A program made the translations under genes and the position numbers. Positions 58,430 to 64,000 of a DNA stretch of 64,000 nucleotides are shown piece after piece. The DNA is from an uncultured cyanobacterium (GTDB taxonomy: Bacteria > Cyanobacteriota > Cyanobacteriia > Thermostichales > Thermostichaceae): positions 1 through 64,000 of the forward strand of contig CALFBB010000017.1 of NCBI GenBank assembly GCA_937944885.1, written 5' to 3'. The stretch's first letter is position 1. The number at the start of each line of letters is the position of its first letter. Under the pieces are notes generated by a model that was given only the letters and a program-made list of their open reading frames with translations, searched no databases and was not told where the DNA came from.

Positions 58430-60052
58430 ATGAGTCAATCCTTGGGGCCATCTGCCAAAAAACCAGAGGACCAGCCCTCAGAAGTAGCCACTGAGCCAAC
58501 CCAACCAAGCCGCCGCAGGGGACTTACGGAGCCGCATGGGATCCCGAAAAAACCGACCGGCATCGAGGGCTTTGATGACATTAGCCACAATGGCCTCCCC
58601 TTGGGGCGCACCACCCTAGTCAGTGGCACCTCCGGTACCGGCAAGACCCTGTTTGCCATTCAATTTCTCTACAACGGCATCGTTCGCTATCAGGAACCGG
58701 GCATTTTCGTCACCTTTGAAGAAACCCCCGCCGATATCATCCGCAATGCCTCTAGCTTCGGCTGGGATTTACAGTCTCTCATTGACAAAGGGCAGCTGTT
58801 TATTCTCGACGCCTCCCCTGACCCAGAAGGCTACGAAGTCAGCGGCAATTTTGATCTGTCGGCACTGATCGAGCGTATTCAGTACGCCATTCGCAAGTAC
58901 AAAGCCAAACGAGTCTCCATCGACTCCGTCACTGCCATCTTCCAGCAATACGACCCGTCTGGAATTGTGCGCCGGGAACTGTTTCGCCTCACCGCCCGCC
59001 TCAAGCAGACCAATGTCACCACTGTCATGACCACAGAGCGCACCGACGAATACGGCCCGATTGCTCGCTTTGGGGTGGAAGAATTCGTCTCCGACAATGT
59101 TGTGGTCTTGCGCAACATTTTGGAAGGGGAAAAACGGCGGCGCACCATCGAGATTCTCAAACTGCGGGGCACCACCCACATGAAGGGAGAATATCCCTTC
59201 ACCATCACCAACGATGGCATCAACATTTTCCCTCTCGGGGCGATGCAACTGACACAGCGCTCCTCCAATGTGCGGGTGTCTTCCGGTATTGAAAAGCTAG
59301 ATGAGATGTGTGGCGGTGGCTTCTTCAAAGATTCGATTATCTTGGCTACAGGTGCCACCGGCACCGGCAAGACTTCTCTGGTGAGCAAGTTTCTGGAGCG
59401 GGGCTGCCTGGATGGGGAACGCTGCATTCTTTTTGCCTATGAGGAATCCCGCGCTCAGCTGTCCCGCAATGCCTCCTCCTGGGGAATTGACCTAGAAGAA
59501 TTCGAGCGGCAGGGCTTACTGAAAATCATCTGCGCTTACCCGGAGTCCGCCGGATTAGAAGATCACTTGCAGAAGATCAAAATGGAGATGATGAGCTTCA
59601 AGCCCTCCCGTATGGCCATCGACTCCCTCTCGGCTCTGGCACGCGGGGTGAGCCAAAATGCCTTTCGACAGTTTGTAATTGGGGTTACCGGTCTGGCCAA
59701 GCAAGAGGAAATTACCGGCTTTTTCACCAACACCACCGACCAGTTTATGGGATCCCATTCCATCACCGAATCCCATATTTCTACCATCACTGACACGATT
59801 ATCCTGCTGCAATACGTGGAGATCCGCGGGGAGATGGCCCGTGCCCTGAATGTCTTCAAAATGCGCGGTTCCTGGCATGACAAAGGCATCCGTGAGTATC
59901 TGATCTCTGATGCCGGTATCCAAATCCGCGACTCCTTCCGCGGCTACGAGCGCATCATCAGTGGATCCCCAACCCGCATTAACGTGGATGAGAAAAATGA
60001 GCTCTCCCGCATTGTGCAAAATGTGCAAGCTCTTGATGAAGAGCGGTTTTGA
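58430..60052 (+). CDS. kaiC: Circadian clock protein KaiC
   Basis: Two P-loops (GTSGTGKT, GATGTGKTS) and phosphosite region HSITESHISTITDT; ATG at 58430 preceded by GAGGAG is preferred over the GTG at 58412. Confidence 0.96.
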   Translation: MSQSLGPSAKKPEDQPSEVATEPTQPSRRRGLTEPHGIPKKPTGIEGFDDISHNGLPLGRTTLVSGTSGTGKTLFAIQFLYNGIVRYQEPGIFVTFEETPADIIRNASSFGWDLQSLIDKGQLFILDASPDPEGYEVSGNFDLSALIERIQYAIRKYKAKRVSIDSVTAIFQQYDPSGIVRRELFRLTARLKQTNVTTVMTTERTDEYGPIARFGVEEFVSDNVVVLRNILEGEKRRRTIEILKLRGTTHMKGEYPFTITNDGINIFPLGAMQLTQRSSNVRVSSGIEKLDEMCGGGFFKDSIILATGATGTGKTSLVSKFLERGCLDGERCILFAYEESRAQLSRNASSWGIDLEEFERQGLLKIICAYPESAGLEDHLQKIKMEMMSFKPSRMAIDSLSALARGVSQNAFRQFVIGVTGLAKQEEITGFFTNTTDQFMGSHSITESHISTITDTIILLQYVEIRGEMARALNVFKMRGSWHDKGIREYLISDAGIQIRDSFRGYERIISGSPTRINVDEKNELSRIVQNVQALDEERF

Positions 60053-60283
60053 AGAGCCGAAGCCCTTTGTCTAGCTGTTCCCCCTGTTTCTAGATTACGG
60101 GCTCTAGGAGTGCTTGCCCAGGGGGTGAACCCGCAGAGCTGCCGGCTTGAGGGAAGGAACCTCTGGGTAACCTCTGTCGGCTACTGTTGCTTCTGCTAGG
60201 TACAGGGATCCCGACAGAGATCGGAACGTTGGGATGCACAGAGTCCTGCGGAAGCAGGTAGCCAGGGAACCGTCCAGGCTCAG

Positions 60284-60363
60284 TGGGCAAGGTCGGATTC
60301 GAACCGACACGGTTTCCCGCCGCATTTTGAGTGCGGTGCGTCTACCAGTTTCGCCACTCGCCC
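60284..60363 (-). tRNA. tRNA-Leu (anticodon CAA)
   Basis: Reverse complement GGGCGAGTGGCGAAACTGGTAGACGCACCGCACTCAAAATGCGGCGGGAAACCGTGTCGGTTCGAATCCGACCTTGCCCA: acceptor GGGCGAG/CTTGCCC, anticodon loop CTCAAAA, variable arm, GGTTCGAATCC T-arm. Confidence 0.92.
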
Positions 60364-60423
60364 AAGCAAGATCTTTATCCTACAGAAGCGTCAGAATCTC
60401 GTCAACTGGCCAAAAGGGATCCC

Positions 60424-61941
60424 TCAAGCCCAATCCCCGCGGGCTTTCTCCAGTTGTTGGGCCTTTTGCCGCAACTGACGGGTTTGCTCCATCACCTCTT
60501 CTAGATCTTCGTGAGACAGGCGCTCCACGTAATTAATTTTAATCTCCTCCAGCAGATCCCGAAGCAGGGAACGAATCTCATCTAGAGCATGCTGCTCGGT
60601 TAGCTCTCTGACCAGGGCCTCGCCGAAGTGTTGGGTCAGTTGGGCGGTTAGCTTGGAACCAACAGGATCCTCGAAACTACCGGTCAAGGTTTGGTAGGTG
60701 GTGCTGGTGAGTTCACTGGCCAGACGCTGGGTTAATTGGCTGGGCACAGATGCCAGGCCAGGTAACCGCTCCAGAGTTTGAATGGGGGGCAGCTGCTTGA
60801 GGAGGTTATTGAGGTTGTAGTGGAGCAGTTGTTCCACATCCGGCTGTACCTGCGGTAGGACACGGTAGAGAATCGTCCGCAGCAGCAGATGGGTGATGGC
60901 CTCTAACTCATTGATATTGTTGATATCGATGTAGTCGCGGGAGCGATTGCCTCTCGAAAGCAAGGGTAGGGATCCCCGTTGGATGGATCCCTGAATTTGG
61001 TTGATCACCCGCACTACCACCACTTCCGTCAGATCCTCAGCAAAATTAGTTACAAAGCCCTGGCTGACTTGGGCCCGCACCCGCTCTAGATCCAGCAATT
61101 TTGCCTGCCCTAGCCGAATGGTTACCGGGATCACCCGTAGCCAGCGCCAAAAGGGAATGAGCAACAGGACATCGTACCAGCGCCAGAGCATGGCATCCAG
61201 CCAGTTCACACCGGTGTAGCGGCGGCTAATGGCTACCGTCCGCACCAGAAATTCCAGCCCAAACAAAAGCACAAAGGGAAAATCCAGTGCCGGGAAAAAG
61301 TCAACGGGGTTACCGCTTTCTCCAATGGGGCGGGAGTAATTGGTCTCAAACAGGGGCCGCAGCCGTGTCTGAAAGAATTCGATGCCATCTTCCGGATCGG
61401 CACTGGCTAGATACTCGGCAGTCCAGAAGCGGGAAAAGGCAACGCGAGCCGAGTCAGCAGCCATGTGTTCGCGCATCAGGTTGAGAATGCGAGCTAACTG
61501 TCCGGTTTTGCCTGCGGCTTGGAAAGGATTCGTATCGATGATTTCATCGCTGCGGGCCCGCAACTCCGACAAAATCCGACGGGCCGGTTCCGATTCCACC
61601 CCAAAACGCAAGGTCACCTGGCGCAATTCATCCACCAATTCCAAGTAGCGCTGGGTATCGGGGTTGGGTTCAATCCCTTTCACCCGGTCATAGAGATCCG
61701 TAACCGGGGAACGACTGGTTTCGCTGGAAAGAATCGGCAGAGGAATGGGTGGACCAAAGCCGCCAAAAATTTGCACCCGTCCCTGTAACCAAAAGTCCCG
61801 CCCAGGCACGTAGCTAAGGTCGAACAACACCAGACATAAGTTGCTCAGGGCAATCAGAGCCATTCCCTTCTCGTACAGGAGCAGCCAGCGGCTGCGCCCT
61901 TTGAGGGTAGAGCGCCTGATGATACGTTGAGCAGAGTTCAT
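60424..61941 (-). CDS. Conserved membrane protein of unknown function with ion-transport-like N-terminal half
   Basis: TM segments WLLLYEKGMALIALSNLCLVLFDLSYVP, FPFVLLFGLEFLVRTVAIS, WLDAMLWRWYDVLLLIPFWRWLRVIPVTIRL; C-terminal coiled coil DLEEVMEQTRQLRQKAQQLEKARG. Confidence 0.7.
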   Translation of the reverse strand: MNSAQRIIRRSTLKGRSRWLLLYEKGMALIALSNLCLVLFDLSYVPGRDFWLQGRVQIFGGFGPPIPLPILSSETSRSPVTDLYDRVKGIEPNPDTQRYLELVDELRQVTLRFGVESEPARRILSELRARSDEIIDTNPFQAAGKTGQLARILNLMREHMAADSARVAFSRFWTAEYLASADPEDGIEFFQTRLRPLFETNYSRPIGESGNPVDFFPALDFPFVLLFGLEFLVRTVAISRRYTGVNWLDAMLWRWYDVLLLIPFWRWLRVIPVTIRLGQAKLLDLERVRAQVSQGFVTNFAEDLTEVVVVRVINQIQGSIQRGSLPLLSRGNRSRDYIDINNINELEAITHLLLRTILYRVLPQVQPDVEQLLHYNLNNLLKQLPPIQTLERLPGLASVPSQLTQRLASELTSTTYQTLTGSFEDPVGSKLTAQLTQHFGEALVRELTEQHALDEIRSLLRDLLEEIKINYVERLSHEDLEEVMEQTRQLRQKAQQLEKARGDWA

Positions 61942-62000
61942 GGCTAGGTCTTAAATTCTCTCCGGATCCAGCCCAGATTATCATCCCTTAGTTTGTAGTC

Positions 62001-62786
62001 TCAGGCCCATCCAATTTTCAGGGATCCCAGCCGTTGAAAGTTTTGCCAAATGGCTTCTGCACACTGGCCAACTTGGCGGAGAACCCACCCCTTACAGACA
62101 GGATGGGGTGACTGCACCAGCCAGTGTTCTGCATCGGTGGGCCAATCGGGCGTGGGCCAATCCCCCAGCAAATAGAGGGATCCCCAGCAGGTATAGGATC
62201 CCAGGATCGACGGGGAACTAACCTGCAAATGAGGAAAGCGCAGGTCCATCTGTTCTTGGAGCAACAGGTGTTTGGGGGGTTGAGGGGGAGCGGCGGGGGT
62301 TACAGGGCAATCCGTTATCCATACCTGCAACCGCGTCTGCAGCCGCTGAAACTGCCACCGTTCACCCATGGCCAATCGTCCGGCGGTCCAGATCTCCGCG
62401 TAGGCCAGACGGGCACTAGGGGCCAGGTGAATCTGCACCTGTTGACGGAAATCGGCCCCTGCACCGGGGATGGTCGGGTGGGCAATCCAGATCAATTGGC
62501 TTGCAGGAGCCAAATCAACTTGTATCTGTTGCTCAATCCCTCCTGGGTGTAGGCGGGTGGCCCCTTGGGTGCGAATTTCTACAGCCGAGCCTGTCCCCAG
62601 TGCAATTTGAATCTGGTGCTGATCGCCACCTAGCAGACCGCCATTGGGGTTGCGCAAATAGTAAACCGGTGGATCCCCAAAGCCTGGCCCACCCAGCCAT
62701 TGCAGCGGGGCTTGAGAATACTGCCAGGCTCGGATGCGCCCATCCGGCTGCCGAGCTGCTTTCAGGATGGCACTACCATGGTTCAC
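62001..62786 (-). CDS. ureD: Urease accessory protein UreD
   Basis: [60 protein letters not shown]; overlaps ureG end. Confidence 0.88.
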   Translation of the reverse strand: MNHGSAILKAARQPDGRIRAWQYSQAPLQWLGGPGFGDPPVYYLRNPNGGLLGGDQHQIQIALGTGSAVEIRTQGATRLHPGGIEQQIQVDLAPASQLIWIAHPTIPGAGADFRQQVQIHLAPSARLAYAEIWTAGRLAMGERWQFQRLQTRLQVWITDCPVTPAAPPQPPKHLLLQEQMDLRFPHLQVSSPSILGSYTCWGSLYLLGDWPTPDWPTDAEHWLVQSPHPVCKGWVLRQVGQCAEAIWQNFQRLGSLKIGWA

Positions 62787-63454
62787 GGGCGGCTCAGTGA
62801 TGGGGAGGCGGCAGCGATGGGACGAAACAACACCTCTCGTTCCAGCCAGCTTAAAATCTGCTCTAACCCTTCGCCGCTGCGCAGATTGGTAAAGACAAAG
62901 GGTTTTTCCCCGCGCATGCGCCGGGCATCCCGCTCCATAACGTCCAAGTCTGCCCCTACGTAAGGCGCCAGATCAATTTTGTTGATCACCAGCAGATCAG
63001 AGCGGGTAATCCCTGGCCCTCCCTTGCGGGGAATTTTGTCCCCTTCTGCTACGTCGATAACATAGATGCAGGCATCCACCAGCTCCGGGCTAAAGGTGGC
63101 CGCCAAGTTATCCCCTCCCGATTCCACCAGGATCAAGTCCAATGGCAAAAAGCGCCGCTCCAACTCCTGAATGGCATCCAAGTTGAGAGAGGCATCTTCC
63201 CGAATTGCCGTGTGGGGACAACCACCGGTTTCCACACCGATGATCCGCTCCGGTTCTAGCGCTTGCGCCCGTACCAAAAACTCGGCATCTTCACGGGTGT
63301 AAATATCGTTGGTGACCACTGCCAGTGACAGGTGCTGCCGCAGCGCCAAACAGAGCTTCTCTACCAAGGCGGTTTTCCCAGACCCCACTGGCCCGCCAAT
63401 ACCCACCCGCACAGGTTGCGCCTGCATATTTCTATCCAACATCTGACATCCCAT
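62783..63454 (-). CDS. ureG: Urease accessory GTPase UreG
   Basis: [81 protein letters not shown]; start may be 63427-63442. Confidence 0.95.
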   Translation of the reverse strand: MGCQMLDRNMQAQPVRVGIGGPVGSGKTALVEKLCLALRQHLSLAVVTNDIYTREDAEFLVRAQALEPERIIGVETGGCPHTAIREDASLNLDAIQELERRFLPLDLILVESGGDNLAATFSPELVDACIYVIDVAEGDKIPRKGGPGITRSDLLVINKIDLAPYVGADLDVMERDARRMRGEKPFVFTNLRSGEGLEQILSWLEREVLFRPIAAASPSLSRP

Positions 63455-63502
63455 GCCTTTTCAGGGCATTCTAGAACTAAACAATGGCAAAGGATCCCCA
63501 CT

Positions 63503-63757
63503 ATGGTCAGACTTTTGGTGGCAACAGCAGTCGTCCTGATTGGCTTTTTGGTCGTCAATCGCCTCTATCGCAACCCCTTCAGTTCTGAGCCCAGACCTGA
63601 ACAAGCCAACCCAGAAGCGGCTCAGCAAGGGATCCCTCAGGGTGGGCCAATGCAGGTGTACTCATCCCGTGAACAACTGCAGCAAACCTTGAACCAGAGT
63701 GCCACCAACACGCAACGGCAGGTGGAGGCCATTGAGGGATCCCTAGGTAATCCTTGA
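63503..63757 (+). CDS. Small TM-anchored hypothetical protein
   Basis: Start MVRLLVATAVVLIGFLVVNRLYRNPFSSEPRPEQANPEAAQQG... at 63503, preferable to the long ORF start, which overlaps ureG. Confidence 0.6.
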   Translation: MVRLLVATAVVLIGFLVVNRLYRNPFSSEPRPEQANPEAAQQGIPQGGPMQVYSSREQLQQTLNQSATNTQRQVEAIEGSLGNP

Positions 63758-63909
63758 GGGTTTCTTGACAAAGTTATGGAGAATCTCTGGAGAACCTTGG
63801 GACTGGTTGCCAAGTGGGGAGCAACAATAGGTTCAACTCTCAGGCAAGAAGGCTTGGGCGGATCCCGCAAACGCGCTAAAGTCAAGAATGCTTAAATCCA
63901 CTTTCTTGA

Positions 63910-64000
63910 ATGCCCATGCGCATCCCTCCTATTACACCGGAAAACGCCGATAAGCAGCTGCAAAAAGTCTACGAAAGCCTGGAGAAAGTCTACGGCACAG
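63910..64000 (+). CDS. Partial CDS at window edge, possibly carboxymuconolactone decarboxylase/AhpD-like
   Basis: ATG at 63910: MPMRIPPITPENADKQLQKVYESLEKVYGT..., open to the window end; N-terminus resembles AhpD/CMD-like proteins. Confidence 0.5.
   Translation, partial: MPMRIPPITPENADKQLQKVYESLEKVYGT

Noticed and set aside
58769-59427. Minus-strand ORFs of 159 and 182 aa inside kaiC
   Set aside because: kaiC is unambiguous on the plus strand; no evidence for antisense coding.
1-64000. Search for CRISPR arrays, transposases, integrases, prophage or toxin-antitoxin modules
   Set aside because: No regularly spaced repeats and no ORF with recognisable mobile-element or defence motifs were seen; the window is largely core-genome in character.

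Overview
The window is chromosomal DNA from a cyanobacterium, most likely a unicellular, Synechococcus-like lineage. Evidence includes kaiABC, chlD, plastocyanin, an Hlip, pilB/pilT/pilC and PatA-like, PAP/fibrillin and DUF2993 proteins. It is mostly housekeeping and conserved cyanobacterial genes. Recognisable blocks are: a large bacterial alpha-2-macroglobulin that runs off the left edge and is absent from the supplied ORF list; pilB-pilT-pilC; an enolase-superfamily epimerase/DUF1611 pair resembling D-glutamate catabolism (DgcA/DgcN); a PLD-nuclease/EF-hand/HhH protein; recF; a group 2-type sigma factor; L-lactate dehydrogenase; an esterase/ATP-grasp/GNAT-like cluster; a compact kaiABC; a tRNA-Leu(CAA); and ureG-ureD. 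I saw no CRISPR array, rRNA, transposase or prophage. The most noticeable non-gene signal is extreme over-representation of the palindrome GGATCC, usually as GGGATCCC (19 hand-counted in the first 5.2 kb, against about 1.3 expected by chance). Other points worth checking are a candidate structured RNA upstream of petE, a Fur-family protein missing three of the four CXXC cysteines, a multiply disrupted TPR pseudogene, and several short perfect tandem duplications. I did not find a clear defence system or an obviously new large system. The esterase/ATP-grasp/GNAT cluster is the best candidate for uncharacterised biochemistry. All family calls come from recognising motifs in the translations; no searches were run.
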